Part shown: piece after piece, positions 13,817 through 22,877 of the stretch
Layout of the letters: each line of letters starts with the position of its first letter
Numbering within the stretch: the first letter of the stretch is position 1
From: Campylobacter devanensis
Lineage (GTDB): Bacteria > Campylobacterota > Campylobacteria > Campylobacterales > Campylobacteraceae
Direction of reading: 5' to 3'
DNA: 64,000 nt
NCBI RefSeq assembly: GCF_002139915.1
Contig: NZ_CP018788.1
Span: 1-64,000, forward strand
Program-made: the position numbers and the translations under genes
Notes under the pieces: model-generated
What the model was told of the DNA's origin: nothing
What the model saw: only the letters and a program-made list of their open reading frames with translations
Databases searched by the model: none

Positions 13817-14887
13817 TTATTTTTTTAATCCCTTAAACAGCTTCATCCACTGCTTCATTACCACCTCTTTGCTAAATTTATTTTTGACTATCTCTTTGCT
13901 TTTTTCGCCCATTTTGGCTCTTAGATTCTCATCTTGCATTAATATTTTTAGTTTATTAGCATATTCATCTAGATTATTATCTTCTATCAAAAATCCGCTT
14001 TTTTCATCTTCTATTATATCGCTTGGGCCTGTGGCGATATCAAAGGCTATGGTTGGCAAGGCATAAGACCCCGCCTCTATAAGAACCATAGGAAGACCTT
14101 CAAAGTGGCTTGCCATAGCATATATACTAGCGCTTAGATACTCACTCTCTACATCTTTAGTAAATGGTTTTAAGATTATAGAGTTAGATAAATTTAGATT
14201 TTCTATCTTAGTTTTTATCTGCTCTTTTAGATCGCCATCACCTACAATGTGTAGCTTCCAATCATTAAATTCCCCACTATCTTGGATTAATTTCCATATG
14301 TCGATTAAGCGTAAAAAGCCCTTTTGATTGGTTTTTTCTATGCGCCCCATTGAGAGCACGACTTTTTGAGAGTAATTGGTGTTTGAATTTGGGATATTTG
14401 GGATGAAATTTGGGATTAAAAATATATTTTTATGATGGCTTTGCCAAAAGCCAATCTCTTTAGAGGCTATAAGTACTATAGAATCAAAATAGTTATATCT
14501 AGCCAGGTAGCGTCCTTTTGAAGTTATGTGGATGATTTTTAGATATTTTGTATTTTTATTTTTAAATAGCGGAAAATGCGGTGAGTTATTGAAAATCACA
14601 AAATCCTTATCTTTGAAATCACGCTTTAAGATATAGCTCTCAATAAATTTATAAAAGATTTTATAGAAGAAATTTTTACGCTTATCATCAAAAGATTTAT
14701 CGTGTAAATATCTTAATTTCACTCTACTATCAAGCTCAAAAGCTTCATTTATCCCGCCTTTATAAAAGCTTAAAATCTCCACATCTAGCCCAGAGGCCGC
14801 ATAAGCATTTGCTAGATTAGTTACAACTCTTTCAGCGCCGCCTTTTATAGTGATATCGCCTATTGTTAGCAATACTTTTATCGCCAT
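13817..14887 (-). CDS. Glycosyltransferase family 4 protein
   Basis: This 356-residue GT-B enzyme has the N-terminal GGAERVVTNLA acceptor-side motif and the C-terminal nucleotide-sugar motif HFEGLPMVLIEAGSYALP (E-x7-E type), as in LPS/LOS and N-glycan transferases. It overlaps the preceding GT2 gene by 10 bases, and the pair sits between coaE and recA. A part in lipo-oligosaccharide or another surface glycan is inferred from the fusion partner's WaaE-like domain. Donor and acceptor cannot be read from the sequence. Confidence 0.85.
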   Translation of the reverse strand: MAIKVLLTIGDITIKGGAERVVTNLANAYAASGLDVEILSFYKGGINEAFELDSRVKLRYLHDKSFDDKRKNFFYKIFYKFIESYILKRDFKDKDFVIFNNSPHFPLFKNKNTKYLKIIHITSKGRYLARYNYFDSIVLIASKEIGFWQSHHKNIFLIPNFIPNIPNSNTNYSQKVVLSMGRIEKTNQKGFLRLIDIWKLIQDSGEFNDWKLHIVGDGDLKEQIKTKIENLNLSNSIILKPFTKDVESEYLSASIYAMASHFEGLPMVLIEAGSYALPTIAFDIATGPSDIIEDEKSGFLIEDNNLDEYANKLKILMQDENLRAKMGEKSKEIVKNKFSKEVVMKQWMKLFKGLKK

Positions 14888-16416
14888 TTGACTCTCTTTT
14901 CTTTGATGGTGTTTAGGTAAATTTGGTGATTTGATTCTAGCATTTTTCTGCTGTTTTCAGCGTGATAGAGATGATATGCAATTCCAAAAAATTTAAGCCT
15001 TCTAAGCTCTCCGCCACTAAATAAAAATCTCGCCACAAACTCAGAATCCTCCCTACCCCAGCCGATGAAATTCTCATTAAATCCGCCGATCTCATCGCAA
15101 TCAATTTTATAAAAGCTCATATTACAACTTCTAATTCCTTTGATGAAATCTCGCTTTTTAAAGAAACTTGCTTCTATGCCTGAGCTTTTGTAGATGAGTT
15201 TTGAGAGTATGGAATTTCGCTTGGATTTAAGAGTTTTAAACTCGCTCACATACCCTCCCCCATTTATCAATAAATCAGTTTGACTCTTATCCAAAACCAC
15301 TCTTGAGCCTTGTAAAAGCTGCTTTTGCTTGGCGAATTTGAGATGATCTAAAATAAAATTTCTATCTAAAACCATATCGCCATCAATGATTATGATATAC
15401 TCGCTAGTTGCGATATTTATAGCTTTATTGCGAATTTGACCCGCTCTAAAGCCCTTATCTTCTTGCCAAATATGCTTTAACTCACAAGGGAAAATCGCCC
15501 TAAATTTCTCAATCAAATTCTTTGTAGCTACGCCACTTCCATCATCAGCGACCAAGACTTCATTAGGCAAATAATCTAAGTTTAAAATACTTTTTAAGAC
15601 CTGCTCTAAATATTTTTCGCTATTATAAGTGGTGATGATTAGGCTCACGCTTGGCATTTGGTGATTTAGCTCATAGAGCTTGGCATACTTAAAAAACGCC
15701 CCAAGAGCATTACAAAGGCTAATCACAAAGCCCTTATAACCATACAAAAATCCCTTTTTAAAGGCGTAATCACGGATGAATTTCCAGACGCTATGTAGCA
15801 CGGCTTTGCTGATAGTGCTATTTTTGGCTCTATTTTGTATTGCATAAAGGGTGGAGTATTTTTGCATCTTTTCTATAAGTGTGCTGATATCATCATAAGC
15901 GTAATGCCTTAATCCATTTTTAAGTTTTATTATATTTAAATTTTTGGCTTCCAGGCTCTCATGGACGAAATTAGAATTAAATTTGGTTTGAGTTTTATTA
16001 AATAGCCTTAGGACAAAATCCGGATACCATCCACACGCCTTTATCCACTCGCCTTTATAGAGATTTTTCCTAGGTAGGGCGTAGATATTTTGGGGATTTA
16101 GATCTAAATTTGCTATCTCATCAAGAGCTTGATATTCCAAAACCTCATCGCTATCAATGCTAAAAATCCAATCATTATTAGCGTAATTTATCGCTAAATT
16201 TTTAAGCGGCCCAAAACCGATAAATTCACTAGAATAAATTTTCAAATTATTAAATTTAGCTTTAAATTCATTAGCGATTTTTAAGGTATCATCGCTACTT
16301 TGATTATCAAGCAAGATAATCTCATCAAAGCTTTTTAAGGATTCTAAGCACTCTTTAATGGTATTTTGGGCGTTTTTGACTAGGATACAAACGCTAATCT
16401 TGGTACTAAGTTTCAT
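14878..16416 (-). CDS. Two-domain glycosyltransferase (GT2 + GT2)
   Basis: The 512-residue product joins two GT-A domains. The first (about 1-245) is WaaE/KdtX-like, with ISVCILVKNA and the DxD motif FSIDSDE near 86-91, the type that adds a hexose to the LOS inner core. The second (about 255-512) begins VSLIITTYNS, has DxD IIDGDMVLD and a C-terminal galactosyltransferase-like motif GFNENFIGWGREDSEF. Such a fusion could add two consecutive sugars. The start ATG has RBS AGAGGAAT. It overlaps the GT4 gene downstream. Confidence 0.85.
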   Translation of the reverse strand: MKLSTKISVCILVKNAQNTIKECLESLKSFDEIILLDNQSSDDTLKIANEFKAKFNNLKIYSSEFIGFGPLKNLAINYANNDWIFSIDSDEVLEYQALDEIANLDLNPQNIYALPRKNLYKGEWIKACGWYPDFVLRLFNKTQTKFNSNFVHESLEAKNLNIIKLKNGLRHYAYDDISTLIEKMQKYSTLYAIQNRAKNSTISKAVLHSVWKFIRDYAFKKGFLYGYKGFVISLCNALGAFFKYAKLYELNHQMPSVSLIITTYNSEKYLEQVLKSILNLDYLPNEVLVADDGSGVATKNLIEKFRAIFPCELKHIWQEDKGFRAGQIRNKAINIATSEYIIIIDGDMVLDRNFILDHLKFAKQKQLLQGSRVVLDKSQTDLLINGGGYVSEFKTLKSKRNSILSKLIYKSSGIEASFFKKRDFIKGIRSCNMSFYKIDCDEIGGFNENFIGWGREDSEFVARFLFSGGELRRLKFFGIAYHLYHAENSRKMLESNHQIYLNTIKEKRVKWR

Positions 16417-16424
16417 ATATTCCT

Positions 16425-17039
16425 CTAAATATTTAGGGTTTTGTATCTGCTTTTTAGTGCCGATATGAATTTATCAATTTGCAAATTTAGATGTTTCATA
16501 TCTGAACTATTATCAATTACGAAATTAGCTAGACGGAGCTTCTCGTCGATTGATATTTGCGAATTTAATCTAGCCTTGGCCTCATTTAAACTAATCCCAT
16601 CTCGTAGCATTATGCGTTCTAAACAGATTGGCTCAAGTGCATAAACCACACAAACATTCTCAAACTCATTATAAGCTGGCGCACTCTCAAAATATAAAGG
16701 TAGATCAACTAAATATGGTTTTTCTTTCTCTTCAAGTTCGCTAGCACTATCAAAAATTTGTTTTCTAATAAGCGGATGGAGCATATTCTCAAGCCTTTTT
16801 TTAGCATTTTCATCGCTAAAAACTAGCTTACCAAGGCGCTTTCTATCAACCTTTTTATCACTTATAAATTCATTGCCAAATTCATTAGCGACTCTCTCCC
16901 AGCACTCATCTAAAAGCTCATGTGCAATCTCATCAGCATCAATTACGCTAAAGCCATAAACTCTAAGTAGATTTACAACTGTGCTTTTGCCACTACCAAT
17001 AACCCCAGTAATTACTATAGCATTTTTAAATTTACTCAA
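16425..17039 (-). CDS. coaE: Dephospho-CoA kinase
   Basis: CoaE phosphorylates dephospho-CoA in the last step of coenzyme A biosynthesis. The 204 residues show Walker A GVIGSGKST near residue 13, DADEIAHELL, the LVDLPLYFE lid-region segment and a typical C-terminal helix. The start is TTG at 17039, as no ATG is available before the P-loop. The first 8 bases overlap the end of ridA. It lies directly upstream of the glycosyltransferase pair on the same strand. Confidence 0.93.
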   Translation of the reverse strand: MSKFKNAIVITGVIGSGKSTVVNLLRVYGFSVIDADEIAHELLDECWERVANEFGNEFISDKKVDRKRLGKLVFSDENAKKRLENMLHPLIRKQIFDSASELEEKEKPYLVDLPLYFESAPAYNEFENVCVVYALEPICLERIMLRDGISLNEAKARLNSQISIDEKLRLANFVIDNSSDMKHLNLQIDKFISALKSRYKTLNI

Positions 17040-17394
17040 TGGAAGCTATGACCTCTACTTCTACTTTTACACCCTTTGGCAATTCTTTTACCGCTACAGC
17101 ACTTCTAGCTGGATATGGCTCACTGAAAAACTCGGCATAAATTTCATTCATTTGGGCAAATTCAGATATATCAGTTAAAAATACAACTGTTTTAACAATA
17201 TTTTTATAACTTAAATTTAGCTCTTCTAAGATCCCGCCTACATTTTTCAAAGCTTGGGTTGTTTGGGCTTTGATATCGCTTCCTACTACCTCACCACTAG
17301 CTGGATCTAGCGGGATTTGACCGCTACAATATACTAAATTTCCAACCACTCTATAAGCACTATATGGGCCAATTGCTTTTGGATAATTTGACAT
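17032..17394 (-). CDS. ridA: RidA/YjgF family enamine-imine deaminase
   Basis: RidA proteins hydrolyse reactive 2-aminoacrylate-type enamines and imines formed by PLP enzymes. The 120-residue protein has the family length and the signature region PARSAVAVKELPKGVKVEVEVIA, including the substrate-carboxylate arginine and the late glutamate. YCSGQIPLDP near the N terminus is also typical. It is divergent from the dehydrogenase gene at 17487 and precedes coaE on the minus strand. Confidence 0.92.
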   Translation of the reverse strand: MSNYPKAIGPYSAYRVVGNLVYCSGQIPLDPASGEVVGSDIKAQTTQALKNVGGILEELNLSYKNIVKTVVFLTDISEFAQMNEIYAEFFSEPYPARSAVAVKELPKGVKVEVEVIASIE

Positions 17395-17431
17395 TTTATT
17401 TCCTTAAATGAAGTTTGGCTATATTAGCATA

Positions 17432-17455
17432 AAATAAGTTCAAATTTGCTAAAAT
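17432..17455 (+). promoter_or_regulatory. Probable promoter of the D-lactate dehydrogenase gene
   Basis: The sequence AAATAAGTTCAAAT, four bases, then TAAAATCA (a -10-like box at 17450-17455) lies 32 bases before the ATG. The same arrangement occurs before purM at 20292, which supports it being a functional promoter type. Confidence 0.45.
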
Positions 17456-17486
17456 CAGCCAAATTTTAGCTACAAAAGGATCTATT

Positions 17487-20297
17487 ATGCAAGATTATGA
17501 AGGGTTTTATAAGGCCGCTTTTAAACTCTTTGATGGTAGAGTTTATAAAGATTATTTACGCCGATTTTGCTATGGTGTGGAGGCCTCTTGCTACTCATAT
17601 ATACCAAAGCTAGTTTTAATGCTAAAAAGCGAAAAAGAGATTATAAAGGCTTTTGAGCTATCTCGTAAATTCAACACTCCACTATGTTTTAGGGGTGCTG
17701 GGACTAGTCTAAGCGGTCAAAGCTCGTGCGATACGGTGCTAGTTTGTTTGGATTTTAGCTGGGATCATATGAAGGTTAGTAGAGATGCTAACTCTATAAA
17801 TTTAGGTTGTGGGGTTATCGGCGAAAATGCCAATAAAGCCCTAAAACCGCTAGGCAAAAAGATCGGTCCCGATCCTGCTACTATCGCTGCGGCGCAAATT
17901 GGTGGAATTGTCAATAACAATTCAAGCGGAATGTGCTGTGGGGTCAAGCAAAACTCATATAACACGCTAAAATCCATTAGAGTGATTTTAGGTGATGGAA
18001 CTATCCTTGATAGCTCTGATGCCCTAAGCGTGGCTAGTTTTAGAAATAGCCACAAAGATTTAATAGAGCAAATTCTAAATTTACGCTCTCAAATCCTAGC
18101 TGATACTGAGCTTTGTGAGCTTATAAGGCGAAAATATAAGATCAAAAACACAACTGGCTATAGCATTAATGCCCTTTTAGATTATAGCGACCCAATTGAT
18201 ATTATCACTCATCTATTTATCGGTAGTGAGGGGACTTTGGGTTTTGTAAGTAGCGTAGAATTAGAGTGCGTGGATGATGAGAAATTCAAAGCTTGTGCAC
18301 TTTTGTTTTATGATGATATCTTAAAAGCGGCTAAGGTTGTGGAGATTTTGGCTAAATTTGAAAACGAGATCTCTAGTGCGGAGATTATGGATTATGGCTC
18401 ACTTAAGGCTGCTTCTAAATTCAAAGGCGTGAGCGAGATTTTGCCTGATATTAAAGATGGTGAAGTCTGTATTTTAATCCAGAGCCAAAACAACTCTCAA
18501 GATAGATTAAATGAGCAAATTCAAAAGATAAAAGATGCGATAAAAGATTATTCAACTAGTCAAGAGATGAAATTTAGCTTTGATGAGAGTGAATTTGCTA
18601 ATTGGTGGAAGATTAGAAAAGGGATATTTCCTATCGCTGCTACGGCTAAAAGGCCTGGAAGTAGCGTAATCACAGAAGATATATGCTTTGAGATTAAAGA
18701 TCTTGGAGAGGGGATTAAAAGCCTTCAAGAGCTATTTAAAAAGCATGGATTTGAAGATAGCGCTATAATTTTTGGCCACGCATTAGCGGGTAATTTACAC
18801 TTTATAATCACGCCTGATTTAAACCAAAATAGCGAATTTGAGAGTTTTGCGAATTTGGTTGAAGATATGTCTTTGATGGTTTCAAATTTCGGCGGAAGTA
18901 TCAAGGCCGAACATGGCACCGGTAGGATGGTAGCGCCATTTGTAGAGCTAGAGTGGGGAGCAAAAGCTTATGCCATAAATAGAAAAATCAAAGAGATTTT
19001 TGACCCACACACTCTAATAAACCCCGATGTAATCATCACAGATGACAAAGAGATATACAAAAAAAATATCAAGCAATCAGCCATTATAGGAAATGAATTT
19101 GATGATTGTGTGGAGTGTGGATTTTGTGAGAAAAACTGCCCATCTAATAAGCTAACTCTAAGCCCACGCCAAAGAATAGCCCTAAAAAGAGAGATACAAA
19201 GACTAGGGGCTTTGAGTGATAAAGCTAGCAAAAAGCTATTAAAAGAGCTAAAAGATGGAGCCAAATACTTCTTAAATGAGAGTTGCGCAGCCTGTTCTAT
19301 GTGCGAAGAGCTATGCCCTGTAGGTATAAATACAGCAAACCTAGCCCTAAACGAACGCAAAGTAAATGCTAGTGATTTTAGCAAAAAAACTGCTGAGTTG
19401 GCTAAATCAAACTTCTCTTTAGCTCTAAATGGAGCCAAATTTGCCCTATCAGCTGCAAATTTACTAAACTCAAATTCAATTCGCAAACTCTCTTTTAAAG
19501 CTAATTTAGCTATAAAAACTCCGGTTCTTAAAGAGTATCTACCAAGAAAAAATAGCTATAAACTGCGTGATAAAAATTATGGCTTTGATGAGAGTGTGGT
19601 ATATTTCTCAAGTTGTCTAAATAGAGCCTTTGCCCCAAATCAAAATCTAAATGACAAACGCCCTATCCAAGAGGTATTTGAATCACTATGTAAAAAAGCT
19701 AAGATAAATGTGATATATCCGCAGCAAATCAGCGATATGTGTTGTGGGAAAGTTTTTACCAATTATCCAGATACAAAAGAGCTAAATAGAGCTAAAAATA
19801 TAGATATTTTAAGAGAGGCTACAAACGAGGGTAAATATCCTGTGGTGATAGATCACGGCGCTTGCTCTTATGAGCTGATAAAATCGCTTAAAGATAGATT
19901 TGACATTTATGATTTGAGCGAGTATTTACTTAAATTTATCTCTACAAGACTTTCTATTGTCCCAATAAATGACACAATAGGACTATATACAATGTGTGCT
20001 AGTAAAAAACTTGGACTTGAAAATACTATGATGAGTTTAGCTAAGCTTTGCACTAAAGGGCAAGTTATAGTCCATAGCGATACTGCATGTTGTGGTTTTG
20101 CTGGGTATAAAGGGTTTTTTACCCCGCAACTTAACTTACACGCCACTACTAAATTTAAGAGATTTTATCAAAATAGTGCAGTAAATATAGGATTTAGCAA
20201 CTCTAGCACCTGTGAAATCGGGCTAAGCGAGGCAAGTGGATTTAGCTGGCAGCATATTGCTTATTTACTAGATAGTGTTAGCATTAGCCAAAAATAA
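17487..20297 (+). CDS. FAD/Fe-S oxidoreductase, probable quinone-linked D-lactate dehydrogenase
   Basis: This 936-residue flavoprotein has an FAD-binding type 4 domain (about 40-190, with RGAGTSLSGQ), a FAD-oxidase C-terminal domain (to about 530, with GEHGTGR-like AEHGTGRMVAPF), two ferredoxin motifs (CVECGFCEKNCPS and CAACSMCEELCP), and a cysteine-rich CCG region (DMCCGKV, TACCGFAGYKG). Size and order match C. jejuni Cj1585c, which oxidises D-lactate and passes electrons to the quinone pool at the membrane. D-2-hydroxyglutarate is an alternative substrate. RBS is AAAAGGA. Confidence 0.87.
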   Translation: MQDYEGFYKAAFKLFDGRVYKDYLRRFCYGVEASCYSYIPKLVLMLKSEKEIIKAFELSRKFNTPLCFRGAGTSLSGQSSCDTVLVCLDFSWDHMKVSRDANSINLGCGVIGENANKALKPLGKKIGPDPATIAAAQIGGIVNNNSSGMCCGVKQNSYNTLKSIRVILGDGTILDSSDALSVASFRNSHKDLIEQILNLRSQILADTELCELIRRKYKIKNTTGYSINALLDYSDPIDIITHLFIGSEGTLGFVSSVELECVDDEKFKACALLFYDDILKAAKVVEILAKFENEISSAEIMDYGSLKAASKFKGVSEILPDIKDGEVCILIQSQNNSQDRLNEQIQKIKDAIKDYSTSQEMKFSFDESEFANWWKIRKGIFPIAATAKRPGSSVITEDICFEIKDLGEGIKSLQELFKKHGFEDSAIIFGHALAGNLHFIITPDLNQNSEFESFANLVEDMSLMVSNFGGSIKAEHGTGRMVAPFVELEWGAKAYAINRKIKEIFDPHTLINPDVIITDDKEIYKKNIKQSAIIGNEFDDCVECGFCEKNCPSNKLTLSPRQRIALKREIQRLGALSDKASKKLLKELKDGAKYFLNESCAACSMCEELCPVGINTANLALNERKVNASDFSKKTAELAKSNFSLALNGAKFALSAANLLNSNSIRKLSFKANLAIKTPVLKEYLPRKNSYKLRDKNYGFDESVVYFSSCLNRAFAPNQNLNDKRPIQEVFESLCKKAKINVIYPQQISDMCCGKVFTNYPDTKELNRAKNIDILREATNEGKYPVVIDHGACSYELIKSLKDRFDIYDLSEYLLKFISTRLSIVPINDTIGLYTMCASKKLGLENTMMSLAKLCTKGQVIVHSDTACCGFAGYKGFFTPQLNLHATTKFKRFYQNSAVNIGFSNSSTCEIGLSEASGFSWQHIAYLLDSVSISQK

Positions 20298-20315
20298 GTT
20301 CAAATAGTGTAAAAT
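20292..20315 (+). promoter_or_regulatory. Probable promoter of purM
   Basis: AAATAAGTTCAAAT, a four-base spacer and TAAAATCA (20310-20315 as the -10-like box) repeat the arrangement found before the dehydrogenase gene. It overlaps the end of that gene and lies 25 bases before the purM ATG. Confidence 0.45.
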
Positions 20316-20339
20316 CACGAAATTTAAAAGAGGTGAAAA

Positions 20340-21323
20340 ATGATAAGTTATAAAGACGCAGGTGTAGATATAGATGCTGGAAATAGCTTTGTTGAGGGGA
20401 TTAAACCATTTGTTAAATCGACTCTAACTCCAAATGTAATAGGTGGAATAGGATCATTTTCTGGAGCATTTAGACTTCCAAGCGGATATAATAAACCAAC
20501 TCTTCTAGCTGCAACCGATGGTGTAGGAACAAAACTTCGCCTAGCAATAGATAGCGGTAAATTAGATAGTGTGGGGATTGATCTAGTTGCAATGTGCGTC
20601 AATGATTTAATATGTAATTTTGCTACTCCGATGTTTTTTTTGGATTACTATGCAACTGGTAAATTAGATATCAACTCAGCCAAAGAAGTAGTAAGCGGTA
20701 TCGCCAAAGGATGCGTAATAGCCAAATGCGCTCTAATAGGTGGCGAAACGGCTGAGATGCCAAGTATGTATAGCTCAGGGGATTTTGATCTAGCGGGATT
20801 TGCTGTGGGTGTGGCTGAAGAAGATGAGATCGATAGGAGTAAATTTGTAAATGAAGGCGATATCTTAGTAGCGTTGCCAAGCTCAGGCCTTCACTCAAAT
20901 GGCTTTTCATTAGCAAGGGCTGTAATTAAAAAAGAGAAGTTAAATTTGGGTAGTGAATTTGAGGGTAAGACGCTTTTAGAGACACTTTTAGAGCCTACTA
21001 GAATTTATGTAGATGAGTTTTTACGCCTTAAAGATAGTATAAATGCAATGGCTCATATAACTGGTGGCGGTATAGTCGAAAATCTCCCTAGAGTCTTGCC
21101 AAATGGACTTGGCGCAAAGATCCAAAGAAGTGCTATCAAAACGCCAAAAATCTTTGAATTAATCGCCAAAAGTGTAGAACAAAGCGAGATGGATAGAACG
21201 TTTAACTGCGGTGTAGGAATGGTATTAGTAGTGCCAAATGATAAAGTTGATTATGTATTAGCTAATAGTGATGGGTATATAATTGGCCAGATTATCAAAG
21301 GTAGTGGCGTAGAGATGTTGTAG
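20340..21323 (+). CDS. purM: Phosphoribosylformylglycinamidine cyclo-ligase
   Basis: PurM (AIR synthetase) catalyses the fifth step of de novo purine synthesis. The 327 residues begin with SYKDAGVDIDAGN, followed by ATDGVGTKLRLA (ATP-grasp-like glycine-rich motif of the PurM fold), GGETAEMPSMY and the C-terminal MAHITGGGIVENLPR. The RBS is AGAGGTGAAAA. The gene is monocistronic, followed by a stem-loop and a decayed region. Confidence 0.96.
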   Translation: MISYKDAGVDIDAGNSFVEGIKPFVKSTLTPNVIGGIGSFSGAFRLPSGYNKPTLLAATDGVGTKLRLAIDSGKLDSVGIDLVAMCVNDLICNFATPMFFLDYYATGKLDINSAKEVVSGIAKGCVIAKCALIGGETAEMPSMYSSGDFDLAGFAVGVAEEDEIDRSKFVNEGDILVALPSSGLHSNGFSLARAVIKKEKLNLGSEFEGKTLLETLLEPTRIYVDEFLRLKDSINAMAHITGGGIVENLPRVLPNGLGAKIQRSAIKTPKIFELIAKSVEQSEMDRTFNCGVGMVLVVPNDKVDYVLANSDGYIIGQIIKGSGVEML

Positions 21324-21324
21324 G

Positions 21325-21357
21325 CTTTGTGATTATTTATTATGCGCTATCACAAAG
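21325..21357 (+). terminator. Stem-loop downstream of purM
   Basis: CTTTGTGAT (21325-21333) and ATCACAAAG (21349-21357) form a perfect 9-bp stem with a 15-base loop, two bases after the purM stop. There is no T-run directly behind it, so it may end or stabilise the transcript. Confidence 0.45.
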
Positions 21358-21495
21358 TATTAATATTAAGGCAATTTTTGGTAAAAAGCATTTTTAAATT
21401 CCAAATTTTGTCTTTTTTAAAATGTTTTTAACAGATGAGCATTGTAAATGAATTTGCATTCACAATGATTAAAGAACGCAAAAATAAAACTTAGG

Positions 21496-21585
21496 TCAAG
21501 TATATTTATCTATTCTTTTGTCATCTGCATTATTTTGGTTTGTGCTAAATATTTTCATTTTATCATTGTTAATTTGAAATTTCAT
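21496..21585 (-). CDS. Possible 29-residue peptide in the decayed region
   Basis: An ATG at 21585 has a very good Shine-Dalgarno (AAAGGAG, 21600-21594) and opens 29 codons beginning MKFQINNDKM. It lies inside the tail of the decayed formyltransferase frame. It could be the start of a lost downstream gene or a short peptide. No family is recognised. Confidence 0.25.
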   Translation of the reverse strand: MKFQINNDKMKIFSTNQNNADDKRIDKYT

Positions 21586-22003
21586 ATTAAATACTCCTTT
21601 AGCATACCAAACACACATTTTGTGTTGTTGAGTTTGGTTTAATAAATCGCTTCTTTTTGCATTTATTAAAAACTTGCAATGATAAATATTTGTTAATCGC
21701 ACCAAGTGGGCAAGATCTATAATTTGAGGCTTAAAAATTTGATCAAATGACATTAAAACAAATATATCGCAATTAAATTTAGTAATCATAGCTAAAATTC
21801 GGGCGAATTAATATCGCAATCTCTAAAAAGCTCCTATACCATAATCAGCAGCAAATTTAGCTAAAATTTTATCATCTGAGCCACGCCTAACGCATATAAA
21901 ACGAATCTGCATATTCGGATCATTTGCGATTATTTTAAATGCGTTATGCGACCAAATACCATCGGCAAAATAGCCAATATTTAGTATTTTATTTTGGGCT
22001 TGA

Positions 22004-22011
22004 CCCCCCCC
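22004..22011. repeat. Homopolymer tract G8 (C8 on the plus strand)
   Basis: Eight consecutive C on the plus strand encode Gly codons 4-6 of the formyltransferase remnant. G tracts of this length in the start of surface-glycan genes are the usual phase-variation switches of Campylobacter. At eight the first reading frame is open. Confidence 0.7.
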
Positions 22012-22034
22012 AGTCTCCATTAGAACTTCCTAAA

Positions 22035-22877
22035 TTATTTTGTAAAATCTCTAAGCATTTTAATTTCATCAGCCCAGATAGTCTCATCAATAGTCTCTAA
22101 AATTAATGGAATCTCGTCAATTCTATTGTCTTTCATAATACATCTAAATGCTTGTTCTCCAATTAGTCCAACTCCAAGGCTATCGTGACGATCTTTGCGA
22201 GAACCAAGGGCGCCTTTGCTATCGTTGATATGCATTCCGCTTAAGTATTTAAATCCTACTATTTTATCAAATTCAGCCATAGTTTTAGTATAACTTTGCT
22301 CATCTTTGATATCATATCCGCTAGCAAATAAATGACATGTATCAATGCATACACCCACACGACTAGGATCTTTACTCATAGCAATTAATGCAGCTAGGTG
22401 TTCAAATTTATAGCCTAGATTACTGCCTTGACCGGCCGTGTTCTCAATAACTAATTTTATATTGCTAGAACGCTCTAGCAAGGAGTTCATCTCTTTAGCA
22501 ATTAATTCTAGACACTCATCTTCGCTTATTTGTTTTAAATGTGAACCTGGATGAAAATTAATAAGCTCAATCCCAAGAGATTCGCAACGCTCTATCTCGT
22601 CTAAAAATGAGTAAAAACTCTTAGCCCTTGCACTCTCATCTGGATGGCCTAAATTTACTAAATAGCTATTATGTGCTAGTATGCAAGACGGCTTAATATT
22701 TGCACTGACTAAATTGGCTTTAAACTGACTTATATCACTTTGAGTAAGTGGTTTAGCGCTCCATTGTCTTTGATTTTTAACAAATAGAGCAAAAGCGTCC
22801 GCACCGATATTTGCAGCATTTTTTGGAGCATTTGCTACTCCGCCACTTGCACTTACATGCGCTCCTATTCTTTTCAT
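22035..22877 (-). CDS. nfo: Endonuclease IV (deoxyribonuclease IV)
   Basis: Nfo cleaves DNA at abasic sites during base-excision repair using a trinuclear zinc centre. The 280-residue TIM-barrel protein starts [11 protein letters not shown] and contains the family signatures [25 protein letters not shown] and [20 protein letters not shown], which supply His, Glu and Asp zinc ligands. The ATG overlaps the stop of the lipoprotein gene (ATGA). Confidence 0.96.
   Translation of the reverse strand: MKRIGAHVSASGGVANAPKNAANIGADAFALFVKNQRQWSAKPLTQSDISQFKANLVSANIKPSCILAHNSYLVNLGHPDESARAKSFYSFLDEIERCESLGIELINFHPGSHLKQISEDECLELIAKEMNSLLERSSNIKLVIENTAGQGSNLGYKFEHLAALIAMSKDPSRVGVCIDTCHLFASGYDIKDEQSYTKTMAEFDKIVGFKYLSGMHINDSKGALGSRKDRHDSLGVGLIGEQAFRCIMKDNRIDEIPLILETIDETIWADEIKMLRDFTK

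Larger units (their letters stand above)
21496..22020 (-). pseudogene. Decayed sugar formyltransferase with a G8 tract
   Basis: A start at 22020 (RBS AGGAAG) reads through eight G (22004-22011) into KILNIGYFADGIWSHNAFKII, the N terminus of formyltransferases of the methionyl-tRNA formyltransferase fold. The frame stops at 21823. A neighbouring frame then gives ELFRDCDINSPEF, and the first frame resumes with FNCDIFVLMSFDQIFKPQIIDL, another family segment, before similarity fades. At least two compensating frameshifts and a lost C-terminal part make it non-functional. It follows nfo by 14 bases. Confidence 0.72.

Noticed and set aside
18968-19486. 172-codon frame antisense to the D-lactate dehydrogenase-like gene
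   Set aside because: It lies wholly opposite a clearly conserved coding region with Fe-S motifs and shows no family features or start signal.
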